This document shows, piece by piece, positions 1 to 8,160 of a stretch of 64,000 nucleotides of DNA (the first letter of the stretch is position 1; each line of letters opens with the position of its first letter). The position numbers and the translations under genes were made by a program. Location: contig NZ_JAMCCQ010000002.1 of assembly GCF_023370775.1 (NCBI RefSeq), forward strand, positions 62,001 through 126,000. The letters are read 5' to 3'. This DNA comes from Marivita sp. GX14005 (GTDB lineage Bacteria; Pseudomonadota; Alphaproteobacteria; Rhodobacterales; Rhodobacteraceae). The notes under the pieces are model-generated. The model saw nothing but the letters and a program-made list of their open reading frames with translations. It did not search any database and was not told the DNA's origin.

Positions 1-13
1 AAAGCCCGAACTC

Positions 14-2212
14 ATGATGCAGACGCAAGGCTATTTCGATCAGGGCGCGCTGATCGGCGTGCTGACCACGCAACCGCTGGACCGCGTGCTCGACTATCGC
101 GCGCCCGAGGGCGGCTGTCATCTGGGCGCCTTCGTCGAGGTGCCGCTGGGGCCGCGCAAGGTGCTGGGCGTCGTCTGGGGGGAGGGGCGCGGCGATTGGG
201 ATCTGTCCAGGGTGCGTTCGGTCATCCGGGTTCTGGACGCGCCGCCGATGCGTGCCGAACTGATGAGCTTTCTGGACAAGGCCGGTGCCTACACGCTCAC
301 TCCGATGCCCGCCATGTTGCGCCTTGCGACGCGCGCACCGGGCTTGGGCGATCCGCCATCCATGCGCAGGGTCTACCGGCTCGGCGATACCGAACCCGTC
401 CGCATGACCGATGCGCGCCGGCGCGTTCTGGAGGTGCTGCGCGACATGGGCGGGCTGTCGCTGACGCTCAAGGAACTGGCCGAGGCCGCCGGCGTGACCA
501 CGTCCGTCGTCAAGGGGCTCGTCAAGCACGGAGCGGTTCGGGAAGAGGACAGCCCGCGTGACACCCCGTTCCCGGCGCTCGATCCCGATCTTGGCGGCAA
601 GACCCTGACCGAAGATCAGCAAGCCGCCGCAGCAAGCCTGCGCGCGCGTGTCGCCGCGCGGCGCTACGGCACGACGCTGCTCAAAGGCGTGACAGGTTCG
701 GGCAAGACCGAAGTGTATCTCGAAGCGGTGGCCGAATGTCTGGCGCAGGGTCGACAGGCGCTGGTGCTGCTGCCGGAAATCGCGCTGACGGCGGAATTCC
801 TTACCCGGGTCGAGGCCCGCTTCGGCGCGCGCCCCGCCGAATGGCATTCCGGCGTGACCATGACAGACCGCCGCCGTGTCTGGAAGATGGTGGCGCAGGG
901 CGGCGCGCAGCTCGTCGTCGGCGCACGCTCCGCGCTCTTCCTGCCATTCCGCGATCTGGGCCTGATCGTCGTCGACGAGGAACACGATACCTCCTACAAG
1001 CAGGAAGACGGCGTTCTTTACAACGCGCGTGACATGGCGGTCCTGCGCGCCTCGATCTGCGACGCGCAGGTGGTGCTCGCCTCCGCCACCCCAAGCCTTG
1101 AAAGCTGGGCCAATGCCGAGGCAGGCAAATACCACCGGCTCGAACTGACCTCGCGTTTCGGCGCGGCGGTGCTGCCCGACATGCGCGCCATCGACATGCG
1201 CGCCGAAGACCTCCCCGCCTCGAGCTGGATCTCCCCGACGCTGGCCCGGGCGGTGCAACAGCGGCTGGACCGAAAGGAACAGTCGCTCCTCTTCATCAAC
1301 CGGCGGGGCTATGCGCCCGTCACCATCTGCCGCGCCTGCGGCCATCAGATCGGTTGCGATCACTGCGATGCGCGCATGGTCGAGCACCGCTTCGTGAAAC
1401 GGCTCGTCTGCCATCAATGCGGCGAAAGCAGACCGCTGCCGCAAGCCTGCCCTTCCTGCGAGGCCGAGGACCGGCTCGCCCCCGTCGGCCCTGGTGTCGA
1501 GCGGCTGGCCGAAGAGGCGCAGGCGCGTTTCCCGGATGCGCGTCTCGCCGTGCTGTCGTCGGATATGTTCGGCTCCGCCCGCGCGCTCAAGGCCGAGATC
1601 GAGAGCATCGCCTTAGGCGGCGCCGATCTGATCATCGGCACGCAGCTTGTCGCCAAGGGTCACAACTTCCCGCTCCTGACGCTGGTGGGCGTGATCGACG
1701 CCGATCTGGGCCTGCAAGGCTCCGACCTGCGCGCGGCGGAACGCACGTTCCAACTCATACGTCAGGTCGCGGGCCGCGCCGGGCGTGCCGACAAATCAGG
1801 CGAGGCGCTTCTGCAAACCTTCCAGCCCGAACACCCCGTCATCCGCGCCATCCTGTCCGGCGACGAGCAGAATTTCTGGAGCGCCGAGGCCGAAGAGCGC
1901 CGCGCCGCAGGCGTGCCCCCCTATGGCCGTTTGGCCGGGATCATCCTTTCCTCGACCAATGCACAGGAGGTCTTCGATCTGGGCAACGCGCTCGCCCGTC
2001 AGGACGCCCCGCTGCGCCGCGTGGGCGCACAGGTGTTCGGCCCGGCCCCGGCGCCCATCGCCCGCGTGCGCGGCCGTCACCGCGTCCGGCTTCTGGTCAA
2101 GGCGCCCAAGGGCGCGCCGCTGCAACCCGCCTTGGCCGATTGGGTCGCGCCTTTCAAACTCAAGGGGGATCTGCGCATGGCCATCGATATCGATCCGCAA
2201 AGCTTCTTCTGA
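14..2212 (+). CDS. priA: Primosomal protein N' (replication restart helicase PriA)
   Basis: PriA is the 3'-5' helicase that reloads the replisome at stalled forks and D-loops. The 732-aa length is typical. Helicase motif I GVTGSGKT lies at residues 225-232 and motif II DEEH at 321-324. A cysteine cluster (CRAC, CDHC, CHQC, CPSC; about residues 439-482) forms the two zinc sites that mark PriA among helicases. The N-terminal third matches the 3'-DNA-end binding and winged-helix part. Two ATGs are adjacent (14 and 17). The window starts only 13 bases upstream, so neither the ribosome binding site nor the upstream neighbour can be judged. A hairpin and a dispersed repeat follow the stop codon. 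Confidence 0.97.
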   Translation: MMQTQGYFDQGALIGVLTTQPLDRVLDYRAPEGGCHLGAFVEVPLGPRKVLGVVWGEGRGDWDLSRVRSVIRVLDAPPMRAELMSFLDKAGAYTLTPMPAMLRLATRAPGLGDPPSMRRVYRLGDTEPVRMTDARRRVLEVLRDMGGLSLTLKELAEAAGVTTSVVKGLVKHGAVREEDSPRDTPFPALDPDLGGKTLTEDQQAAAASLRARVAARRYGTTLLKGVTGSGKTEVYLEAVAECLAQGRQALVLLPEIALTAEFLTRVEARFGARPAEWHSGVTMTDRRRVWKMVAQGGAQLVVGARSALFLPFRDLGLIVVDEEHDTSYKQEDGVLYNARDMAVLRASICDAQVVLASATPSLESWANAEAGKYHRLELTSRFGAAVLPDMRAIDMRAEDLPASSWISPTLARAVQQRLDRKEQSLLFINRRGYAPVTICRACGHQIGCDHCDARMVEHRFVKRLVCHQCGESRPLPQACPSCEAEDRLAPVGPGVERLAEEAQARFPDARLAVLSSDMFGSARALKAEIESIALGGADLIIGTQLVAKGHNFPLLTLVGVIDADLGLQGSDLRAAERTFQLIRQVAGRAGRADKSGEALLQTFQPEHPVIRAILSGDEQNFWSAEAEERRAAGVPPYGRLAGIILSSTNAQEVFDLGNALARQDAPLRRVGAQVFGPAPAPIARVRGRHRVRLLVKAPKGAPLQPALADWVAPFKLKGDLRMAIDIDPQSFF

Positions 2213-2222
2213 CCCGCCCGCT

Positions 2223-2271
2223 CTTTCTTCTTGCCGGAAATATCCCGGGGGGCGCGGGGGGCTGGCCCCCC
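2223..2271 (-). repeat. Dispersed intergenic element, copy A (inverted)
   Basis: Read on the minus strand this is a G/C hairpin (GGGGGG and CCCCCC arms, 2256-2271 on plus), then GGGATATTT, a short spacer and AAGAAGAAAG (2223-2246). The layout matches the other copies at 7351-7382, 33159-33180, 57621-57642 and 62498-62519 but is the most diverged. It sits directly after priA, so the hairpin may also help end that transcript. Confidence 0.55.
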
Positions 2272-2289
2272 GTCTCGCGCGGCCGGTGG

Positions 2290-2304
2290 TTAACCAAAGG
2301 TTAA
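2290..2304. promoter_or_regulatory. CtrA-type binding site
   Basis: TTAACCAAAGGTTAA is an exact TTAA-N7-TTAA, the full binding site of the cell-cycle regulator CtrA in alphaproteobacteria. It lies 128 bases before the S49 peptidase start, in a 219-base gap, which is a plausible promoter position. The match is visible; binding is inference. Confidence 0.45.
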
Positions 2305-2324
2305 TAGGTCCGAACCGGCCCTGA

Positions 2325-2342
2325 TGTTTCGCATGCGAAACA
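2325..2342. promoter_or_regulatory. Perfect 18-bp palindrome, possible operator
   Basis: TGTTTCGCATGCGAAACA is perfectly self-complementary and lies between the CtrA-like site and the S49 peptidase start. No T-tract follows, so an operator for a dimeric repressor is more likely than a terminator. I cannot name the regulator. Confidence 0.35.
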
Positions 2343-2431
2343 ATAGGTCAGCCCTTGCGCCCCATATCCGGCCCGATCATATTTGCCGCCACGCCTTGTA
2401 TGCCCGGCAACGCCATTCTAGATGAGCCTGC

Positions 2432-3229
2432 ATGAAGCGCTTTATCCCCTTCGTGAAATCCGCACCGCGCGTGTCCGTCGTGCGCTTGCACGGCACGATC
2501 GCTGCCGGCACCCGGGGCACGCTCAGCGATGCCAGTCTGCGCAGCCTTCTCGAAAAGGCGTTTCGCAAGGGCAAACCGGATGCCGTGGCGCTCGAAATCA
2601 ACTCGCCCGGCGGCTCTCCTGTGCAAAGTTCGCTCATCGGCGCCCGTATCCGGCGCCTGTCCGAGGAAACAGGCGTTCCCGTCTACGCCTTTACCGAAGA
2701 TGTCGCCGCTTCGGGCGGCTATTGGATCGCCAGCGCGGCCGATGAGGTCTTCGCCGATCCCAGCTCGATCCTGGGGTCCATCGGCGTCGTGTCCTCAGGC
2801 TTCGGCGCGCAGGTCTTTATCCAGCGGCAGGGGATCGAACGCCGGATCCATACCGCCGGAAAGTCGAAATCCCTGCTCGATCCGTTTCGCCCCGAAAGCG
2901 AAGAGGATGTCGCGCGGCTGGGCCGGATGCTCGGCCAGATCCACGAAAGCTTCATCGCGCATGTGAAGACGCGGCGCGGAGGCAGGCTCGCGGACGATCC
3001 CGATCTCTTCACCGGGGAAATCTGGATTGGCCAGCACGCGGTCGATGTTGGGCTTGCCGATGGCATCGGCCATCTTGCCCCCGTGATGAAGGAGCGCTTC
3101 GGCGACAAGGTGACCTTCCGGCGCTACGAGCAACGCCGCCCGCTGCTGAGCCGTTTCGGGGCGAAACTCGCCGGCGATGCGCTCGGCGCCTTTGAGGAGC
3201 GCGCCGAATTCGCGCGTTTTGGGCTCTGA
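2432..3229 (+). CDS. S49 family signal-peptide-peptidase-like serine protease
   Basis: A 265-aa single-domain member of the SppA/SohB family, which cleaves leftover signal peptides and membrane protein fragments. The Ser nucleophile is S94 in the motif DVAASGGYW. The likely general base is K146 in TAGKSKSLLDPF, 52 residues on, as in short bacterial SppA. The oxyanion strand NSPGG is at 57-61. There is no clear signal peptide or membrane helix, unlike longer SppA proteins, so it may be cytoplasmic or peripheral. The start is the first ATG of the frame that keeps the conserved FVKSAPRVSVVRLHG opening. A small gene begins 1 base after the stop. Confidence 0.9.
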   Translation: MKRFIPFVKSAPRVSVVRLHGTIAAGTRGTLSDASLRSLLEKAFRKGKPDAVALEINSPGGSPVQSSLIGARIRRLSEETGVPVYAFTEDVAASGGYWIASAADEVFADPSSILGSIGVVSSGFGAQVFIQRQGIERRIHTAGKSKSLLDPFRPESEEDVARLGRMLGQIHESFIAHVKTRRGGRLADDPDLFTGEIWIGQHAVDVGLADGIGHLAPVMKERFGDKVTFRRYEQRRPLLSRFGAKLAGDALGAFEERAEFARFGL

Positions 3230-3230
3230 C

Positions 3231-3398
3231 GTGATCCTCAAGATCGTTCTTCTTTTCCTTCTTTTCATGGGTGTGCTTGCCATGTTCGGCAAACTCCGGC
3301 TTCCAGGCGCCAATCGTCTTGCCAGCGCGAAATGCCGCAAATGCGGGCGCTACAGGATCGGCAAGGGCGATTGCCCCTGCACCCGGAAGGGGCGCTGA
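3231..3398 (+). CDS. Small membrane-anchored Cys-rich protein
   Basis: A 55-aa reading frame starting at GTG (3231), one base after the peptidase stop and one base before the antiporter ATG, so it looks translationally coupled to both. The N-terminal 20 residues (VILKIVLLFLLFMGVLAMFG) form one hydrophobic helix. The tail is basic with CRKC and CPC pairs, resembling half a zinc ribbon. I do not know its function. Its tight packing between two real genes argues that it is expressed. Confidence 0.65.
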   Translation: MILKIVLLFLLFMGVLAMFGKLRLPGANRLASAKCRKCGRYRIGKGDCPCTRKGR

Positions 3399-3399
3399 G

Positions 3400-4356
3400 A
3401 TGGTGCTGGTCTGGGGAGGTGTGATCGTCGGTCTCGCGATCCTGCTCTTGGCGGGAGACGCGCTGGTCAAGGGGGCCGTGAACCTGTCACTTCGCATGGG
3501 CGTGCCGGCGCTGATCGTCAGCCTGACCGTCGTGGCTTTCGGCACTTCGGCACCCGAGCTGCTCATTTCGATCAAGGCGGCGATGAACAACGTGCCGGGT
3601 ATCGCGCTTGGCAATGTCGTTGGTTCCAATACCGCGAATATCCTTCTGGTGCTCGGCATACCGGCGATGCTGGCGGTAATGCATACCAGTCAATGCGAGA
3701 CCCGGAAGAGCTATATCATCATGCTCGCGGCTTCGGTGCTCTTTATCGCACTTGCCTTTCGCGGGGTTTTCGATGCCATCGCCGGGCTGATCCTGCTGGC
3801 GGCGCTTGCGCTGTCCTTGGGAGATTCGCTGCGCGACGCGCTCGGCCATCGCCGCAATGGCAAGGCGATGGCGGAGATCGAGGATGAACCCGAGGGCGCC
3901 GATCCGAACATGCCGTGGTGGAAGATCATCGTCTATCTCGTTCTCGGCCTCGTCGGGTTGCCGCTGGGCGCCGATATCCTCGTCGACAGCGCAACAGAGA
4001 TCGCGACGATCTTCGGCGTTTCGGATACGGTGATCGGCCTTACGCTGGTGGCGCTGGGCACATCGCTGCCCGAGCTTGCCACGACCGTATCGGCGGCGCT
4101 TCGGCGGCAAGCGGATGTTGCGCTTGGCAACGTGATCGGCTCGAATATGTTCAACCTCCTTGCGATCATCGGCGTGGCGTCCCTGATCGCGCCGATCCCG
4201 GTCGATCCCGAATTCCTGCGCTTCGATCTCTGGGTGATGCTTGGCGCGTCGCTCCTGATCCTGCCGCTGGTCTTTTTCGGACGCGATCTGACGCGCCTGT
4301 GGGGCGTGGGCTTGTCGGCGCTGTATGTGAGCTACATTGCGCTCGTCATCATCTAG
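3400..4356 (+). CDS. Calcium/sodium antiporter (CaCA family, YrbG-like)
   Basis: A 318-aa inner-membrane cation/Ca2+ exchanger made of two inverted five-helix halves. Both alpha repeats are present: FGTSAPE at 47-53 with NVVGSNTANILL after it, and LGTSLPE at 219-225 with NVIGSNMFNLLA after it. They provide the ion-binding Glu, Asn and Ser residues. An acidic/basic cytoplasmic loop (about 147-170) joins the halves, as usual. The ATG at 3400 is chosen because upstream in-frame sequence overlaps the small Cys-rich gene. It is followed at short distance by an SDR gene. Confidence 0.93.
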   Translation: MVLVWGGVIVGLAILLLAGDALVKGAVNLSLRMGVPALIVSLTVVAFGTSAPELLISIKAAMNNVPGIALGNVVGSNTANILLVLGIPAMLAVMHTSQCETRKSYIIMLAASVLFIALAFRGVFDAIAGLILLAALALSLGDSLRDALGHRRNGKAMAEIEDEPEGADPNMPWWKIIVYLVLGLVGLPLGADILVDSATEIATIFGVSDTVIGLTLVALGTSLPELATTVSAALRRQADVALGNVIGSNMFNLLAIIGVASLIAPIPVDPEFLRFDLWVMLGASLLILPLVFFGRDLTRLWGVGLSALYVSYIALVII

Positions 4357-4371
4357 ACACGGGACAAACGC

Positions 4372-5151
4372 ATGACGAAGGCTTTGGTGACCGGTTCCGG
4401 CAAACGGCTTGGACGCGCGATGGCGCTGTATCTCGCGGGCCGCGGATTTGACGTGGCCGTGCACTACGCCACCTCGGAGGACGGCGCGGATGACGTTGCG
4501 CAGCGTGTTCGCGAGATGGGTCGCACATCCTGCACGGTCCAAGCCGATCTGCTGAACGAAGACCAGACGCAGAGCCTTGTCGCGCGCGCCTCGGACGGGC
4601 TTGGCGGCCCGCTTACGGTCCTCGTCAACAACGCGTCGATCTTCGAATACGATACGCTGGAAACGGCAAGCCGCGACAGCTGGGACCGGCATCTGGAAAG
4701 CAACCTGCGCGCGCCTTTTGTGCTGACGCAAGCGTTCGCTGCGCAACTGCCGGAGCCGCCATTGGACGAGTATGACGAACCGGTGGCGCAGGGGCTTGTC
4801 GTCAACATGATCGACCAGCGCGTGCGCAAGCTGACGCCGGAATTCATGAGCTACACCATCGCCAAGATGGGGCTCTGGGCCTTCACCCGAACGGCTGCGC
4901 AGGCGCTCGCGCCGAAATGTCGAGTGAACGGGATCGGTCCCGGACCGACCCTGCGCGGCAGCCGCCAGAGCCCCGCGCATTTCGCCGCGCAGCGCGCCGG
5001 CACGGTTCTCCAACGCGGCGCTGACGAGGGCGACATCACCGCGGCGCTGGGCTATCTTCTGGATGCCAAGGCGGTGACCGGCCAGCTTCTGTGCGTCGAT
5101 GGCGGGCAGCATCTCGGATGGCAGACACCGGACGTGATCGGCGTCGAATGA
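4372..5151 (+). CDS. SDR family oxidoreductase, pteridine-reductase-like
   Basis: A 259-aa short-chain dehydrogenase/reductase. The NAD(P)-binding motif is TGSGKRLG (7-14); the Arg-Leu after the glycines resembles pteridine reductase/FolM-type enzymes that use NADPH. The NNAS motif is present, and the catalytic pair YxxxK is Y161/K165. The usual upstream Ser appears replaced: the segment reads VVNMIDQRVRKLTPEFMSY, as in PTR1/FolM-like members. A dihydropteridine or dihydrofolate reductase role is plausible but inferred. It sits 15 bases after the antiporter gene and is probably co-transcribed with it. Confidence 0.85.
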   Translation: MTKALVTGSGKRLGRAMALYLAGRGFDVAVHYATSEDGADDVAQRVREMGRTSCTVQADLLNEDQTQSLVARASDGLGGPLTVLVNNASIFEYDTLETASRDSWDRHLESNLRAPFVLTQAFAAQLPEPPLDEYDEPVAQGLVVNMIDQRVRKLTPEFMSYTIAKMGLWAFTRTAAQALAPKCRVNGIGPGPTLRGSRQSPAHFAAQRAGTVLQRGADEGDITAALGYLLDAKAVTGQLLCVDGGQHLGWQTPDVIGVE

Positions 5152-5190
5152 TGCACCCTTGCGGCAAGTTTTGCACCGGTCGCGGCGCGG

Positions 5191-5205
5191 TTAAGAAAGC
5201 GTTAC
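5191..5205. promoter_or_regulatory. CtrA-like site (one mismatch)
   Basis: TTAA-GAAAGCG-TTAC matches TTAA-N7-TTAA at 7 of 8 fixed positions. A second site with one mismatch lies 68 bases away at 5259. Confidence 0.3.
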
Positions 5206-5237
5206 AAAACTGTTAATGTTATCAATAGTTTGTTAAT

Positions 5238-5257
5238 GCTTGAAAATAATTTCAAGC
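5238..5257. other. Perfect 8-bp hairpin in uvrC leader
   Basis: GCTTGAAA and TTTCAAGC arms enclose an ATAA loop. Only three T residues follow on the plus strand, so it is a weak terminator candidate for the SDR gene or an operator. It lies between the two CtrA-like sites. Confidence 0.35.
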
Positions 5258-5258
5258 T

Positions 5259-5273
5259 TTAACAAAGGCTTAG
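5259..5273. promoter_or_regulatory. CtrA-like site (one mismatch)
   Basis: TTAA-CAAAGGC-TTAG matches TTAA-N7-TTAA at 7 of 8 fixed positions and lies immediately after the hairpin at 5238-5257. Confidence 0.3.
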
Positions 5274-5460
5274 AAGGCCGCTCAAAAAATGGGCAATTCA
5301 GCGAAGACCCCGAAAAACAATGGAAAATACCGGTTCTCAAAAACTTCTCCGCAGCTTTATCCACAGAAGTCGTGGATGTATGAACGGTTGCCTCGGCATG
5401 CCGGATTGTGCAGCAGCGGCATGGAATCGGCCCTTTGACGAATGACGACGATCCCGGCCT

Positions 5461-7323
5461 ATGACAGACCCTGAAACCAGCACAGTGACAGGCCACGCCT
5501 GTATCCAGAGCTATCTCAAGACGCTGGACAGCAGCCCCGGTGTCTACCGGATGCTCGATGCGCAGGCGCGGGTTCTTTATGTCGGTAAGGCGCGCAATTT
5601 GCGTGCGCGAGTGTCGAACTATGCGCGGCCTTCGGGCCATTCGGGGCGCATCGCGCGGATGATCTCGGAAACCGCGTCGATGATGTTTCTCACCACGCGC
5701 ACCGAGACCGAGGCGCTGCTGCTGGAGCAGAACCTCATCAAGCAGCTCAAGCCCCGCTACAACGTGCTTTTGCGCGATGACAAGTCGTTCCCAAACATCC
5801 ATGTCACCGATCACGCCTTCCCGATGATCCGCAAGCATCGCGGCGCGAAGAAGGAGAAGGGGGCGTATTACGGCCCCTTCGCCAGCGCGGGCGCGGTGAA
5901 CCGGACGCTGAACCAGTTGCAAAAGGTGTTTCTGTTGCGAAACTGCTCGGACGCGATGTTCGAAAGCCGCACGCGGCCCTGTCTGCTGTATCAGATCAAG
6001 CGATGCTCGGCGCCTTGCGTGGGGCGGATTTCGGAAAGCGATTACGCCGCCTGCGTTGCCGATGCCAAACGGTTCCTGTCGGGTAAATCCACCAACATCC
6101 AGGAAACGCTCGCCGCGCAAATGGCGCAGGCGTCCGAGGAGATGGAGTTCGAGCGCGCCGCCGCGCTGCGCGACCGGATCCGCGCGCTCACGCAGGTGCA
6201 GACGGCGCAGGGCATCAACCCGCGCGGTGTGACCGAGGCGGATGTGATCGCGCTGCATCTGGAGAAAGGGCAGGCCTGCGTGCAGGTGTTCTTCATCCGC
6301 GCGAACCAGAATTGGGGCAACCGCGATTTTTACCCCCGCGTCGGCCCGGATGTGGAGGAGGCAGAAGTGCTGGAGGCGTTCCTCGGGCAGTTCTACGACA
6401 CCAAGGAGCCGCCGCGCCAGGTCATCCTGTCACACGGAATCGAGAATGCCGACCTTATGACGCAGGCGTTGTCGGACAAGCTGGGGCGCAAGGTCGAGAT
6501 CGTCGTGCCCCGGCGCGGCGAAAAGGTCGAGCTGATCGATGGAGCGCTGCGCAATGCGCGGGAATCGCTCGCGCGCCGCATGTCGGAATCGGCCACACAG
6601 GCCAAGCTCCTGCGCGGATTGGCGGAGGCGTTCGCGCTCGACGCGCCGCCCGAGCGGATCGAGGTGTACGACAACAGCCATATTCAGGGAACCAATGCCG
6701 TCGGGGCGATGATCGTCGCCGGGCCGGACGGGTTCATCAAGAACCAGTATCGCAAATTCAACATCCGCGGTGACGATTTGGTGCCGGGCGATGATTTCGG
6801 CATGATGAAAGAGGTGCTGACCCGGCGCTTCAAGCGGCTTTTGAAGGACGATCCCGACCGCGAGAAGGGGCTTTGGCCCGATCTATTGCTGATTGACGGC
6901 GGCGCGGGGCAGGTGTCGGCGGTGCAGGGGATCATGGAGGAATACGGCGTCGAGGATATTCCGATGGTGGGCGTGGCCAAGGGCGTGGACCGCGACGCCG
7001 GCAAGGAAGAATTCCACCGCCCCGGCACGCGTCCCTTTGCGCTGCGCCATAACGATCCAGTGCTCTACTTCGTCCAGCGCCTGCGCGACGAGGCGCACCG
7101 TTTCGCCATCGGCACGCATCGCGCCAAGCGGGCCAAGTCCCAGATAGCCAATCCGCTCGATGAGGTGCCGGGCGTCGGTGCCGCGCGCAAGCGGGCGCTG
7201 CTGGCGCATTTCGGATCGGCCAAGGCGGTGAGTCGCGCGAACCTTGCCGATCTCAGGGCGGTCGACGGGGTCAGCGAAGCGCTGGCAGAGCGCATTTACG
7301 GGTTTTTCCATGAGAACGGCTGA
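5461..7323 (+). CDS. uvrC: Excinuclease ABC subunit C
   Basis: UvrC makes the two incisions in nucleotide excision repair after UvrAB has loaded at damage. At 620 aa it has the standard order. A GIY-YIG nuclease comes first ([20 protein letters not shown], about 22-100) for the 3' cut. A UVR motif (about 215-245) binds UvrB. The RNase H-like endonuclease follows, with [16 protein letters not shown] near residue 400, for the 5' cut. A C-terminal helix-hairpin-helix pair ([33 protein letters not shown]) ends the protein. The gene stands alone behind the AT-rich gap. Confidence 0.97.
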   Translation: MTDPETSTVTGHACIQSYLKTLDSSPGVYRMLDAQARVLYVGKARNLRARVSNYARPSGHSGRIARMISETASMMFLTTRTETEALLLEQNLIKQLKPRYNVLLRDDKSFPNIHVTDHAFPMIRKHRGAKKEKGAYYGPFASAGAVNRTLNQLQKVFLLRNCSDAMFESRTRPCLLYQIKRCSAPCVGRISESDYAACVADAKRFLSGKSTNIQETLAAQMAQASEEMEFERAAALRDRIRALTQVQTAQGINPRGVTEADVIALHLEKGQACVQVFFIRANQNWGNRDFYPRVGPDVEEAEVLEAFLGQFYDTKEPPRQVILSHGIENADLMTQALSDKLGRKVEIVVPRRGEKVELIDGALRNARESLARRMSESATQAKLLRGLAEAFALDAPPERIEVYDNSHIQGTNAVGAMIVAGPDGFIKNQYRKFNIRGDDLVPGDDFGMMKEVLTRRFKRLLKDDPDREKGLWPDLLLIDGGAGQVSAVQGIMEEYGVEDIPMVGVAKGVDRDAGKEEFHRPGTRPFALRHNDPVLYFVQRLRDEAHRFAIGTHRAKRAKSQIANPLDEVPGVGAARKRALLAHFGSAKAVSRANLADLRAVDGVSEALAERIYGFFHENG

Positions 7324-7350
7324 TTGCAGCGCGAATCCTGCGTTCGGGAG

Positions 7351-7382
7351 CCTCCGGCGGAGGTATTTATGGCCCAAAGAAG
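7351..7382 (+). repeat. Dispersed intergenic element, copy B
   Basis: A short hairpin (CCTCC-GGC-GGAGG, 7351-7363) runs into AGGTATTTATGG and then CCAAAGAAG. This is the same hairpin + (A/G)GTATTT + GAAG layout as the copies at 33159, 57621 and 62498. It lies between the convergent ends of uvrC and the TIGR02186 gene, where it could act as a weak terminator. Confidence 0.5.
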
Positions 7383-7401
7383 CCCGATGCGGCGCGATAT
7401 T

Positions 7402-8160
7402 TTAGCCCGAACGCACGAGCCGGAAGGCAGCAGAGGCGCCCCATCCGGCGGCGATGGCGATGGCGAGCGACATCAAACCGTAGATGAGCGGCTGTTCGCG
7501 CGAAAGCTCGAAAAGCCAGCGTTCCAGTCCGACCTTGCTCACATCGATGCTTGTTTCGTAGGTCGAAAGCACTTCGCCGCCGCGGGTGAGGAAGATGCGG
7601 ATCGCGTAATCGCCTTCGGTCAGGTTGGCCGGCATGTCGATCTCGGTGCTGAACAGCGTGGACTGGCGCAATTCCACACCGCCCTCGTCGAGCTGGTAGA
7701 GACCGTTTTCCTTGCGGATGCGGATCACCGCGTCTGAGAAGGCCTGTGGCTCGGCGACGGACATCGGCGCGCCGACGGAGCGGATGGCTCGGGGGATCGA
7801 GATGCGGTGGCGCAGGTCTTCGGTATCGGAAATGGCCTCGTTCCACGGGCCCGATGTGGCGATCGCATAGAAGCTCGGCGCCGCATCCACATCGACCGCG
7901 TCGACATTGACCCAGATGCCGAAACGCCGCTCCTTGCGCCGGACCGTGACCGGCGCCAGCGGGCCGGAAACCGTCACGATGACATGCAGCGGGTCGGCCG
8001 CCGGGATGGGTTCCTCGCGCTTGATGGCGCCATAGAGGATGATCTCGGAGCCATCGAAATTGGTGGAGATCGCGACCTGATCGCGGCTCAGGCCGAGCAC
8101 GACCTCCTCTGCGCGCAGCGGAGCCGCGAGCAGCATCAGAAGCAATAGCGCCCACCGCAT
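7402..8160 (-). CDS. TIGR02186 family membrane protein
   Basis: A 252-aa protein of unknown function that commonly accompanies TauE/SafE exporters in Rhodobacterales. A signal peptide (MRWALLLLMLLAAPLRAEE) opens it, a beta-rich periplasmic domain fills most of it, and one C-terminal transmembrane helix (LIYGLMSLAIAIAAGWGASAAF) anchors it with a short cytoplasmic tail. The start is the ATG at 8160, whose A is shared with the TGA of the upstream tauE gene, so the two are translationally coupled. A role as accessory subunit of the exporter is inferred from context only. Confidence 0.88.
   Translation of the reverse strand: MRWALLLLMLLAAPLRAEEVVLGLSRDQVAISTNFDGSEIILYGAIKREEPIPAADPLHVIVTVSGPLAPVTVRRKERRFGIWVNVDAVDVDAAPSFYAIATSGPWNEAISDTEDLRHRISIPRAIRSVGAPMSVAEPQAFSDAVIRIRKENGLYQLDEGGVELRQSTLFSTEIDMPANLTEGDYAIRIFLTRGGEVLSTYETSIDVSKVGLERWLFELSREQPLIYGLMSLAIAIAAGWGASAAFRLVRSG

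Larger units (their letters stand above)
5152..5460. other. 309-base AT-rich regulatory gap before uvrC
   Basis: No gene is visible. The segment is much richer in A/T than its surroundings. It holds two near-matches to the CtrA full site (5191-5205 and 5259-5273), an 8-bp hairpin (5238-5257), and a GTTC-N7-CTTC at 5333-5347 that is one base off the alphaproteobacterial LexA box. It probably carries the uvrC promoter. Confidence 0.6.
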
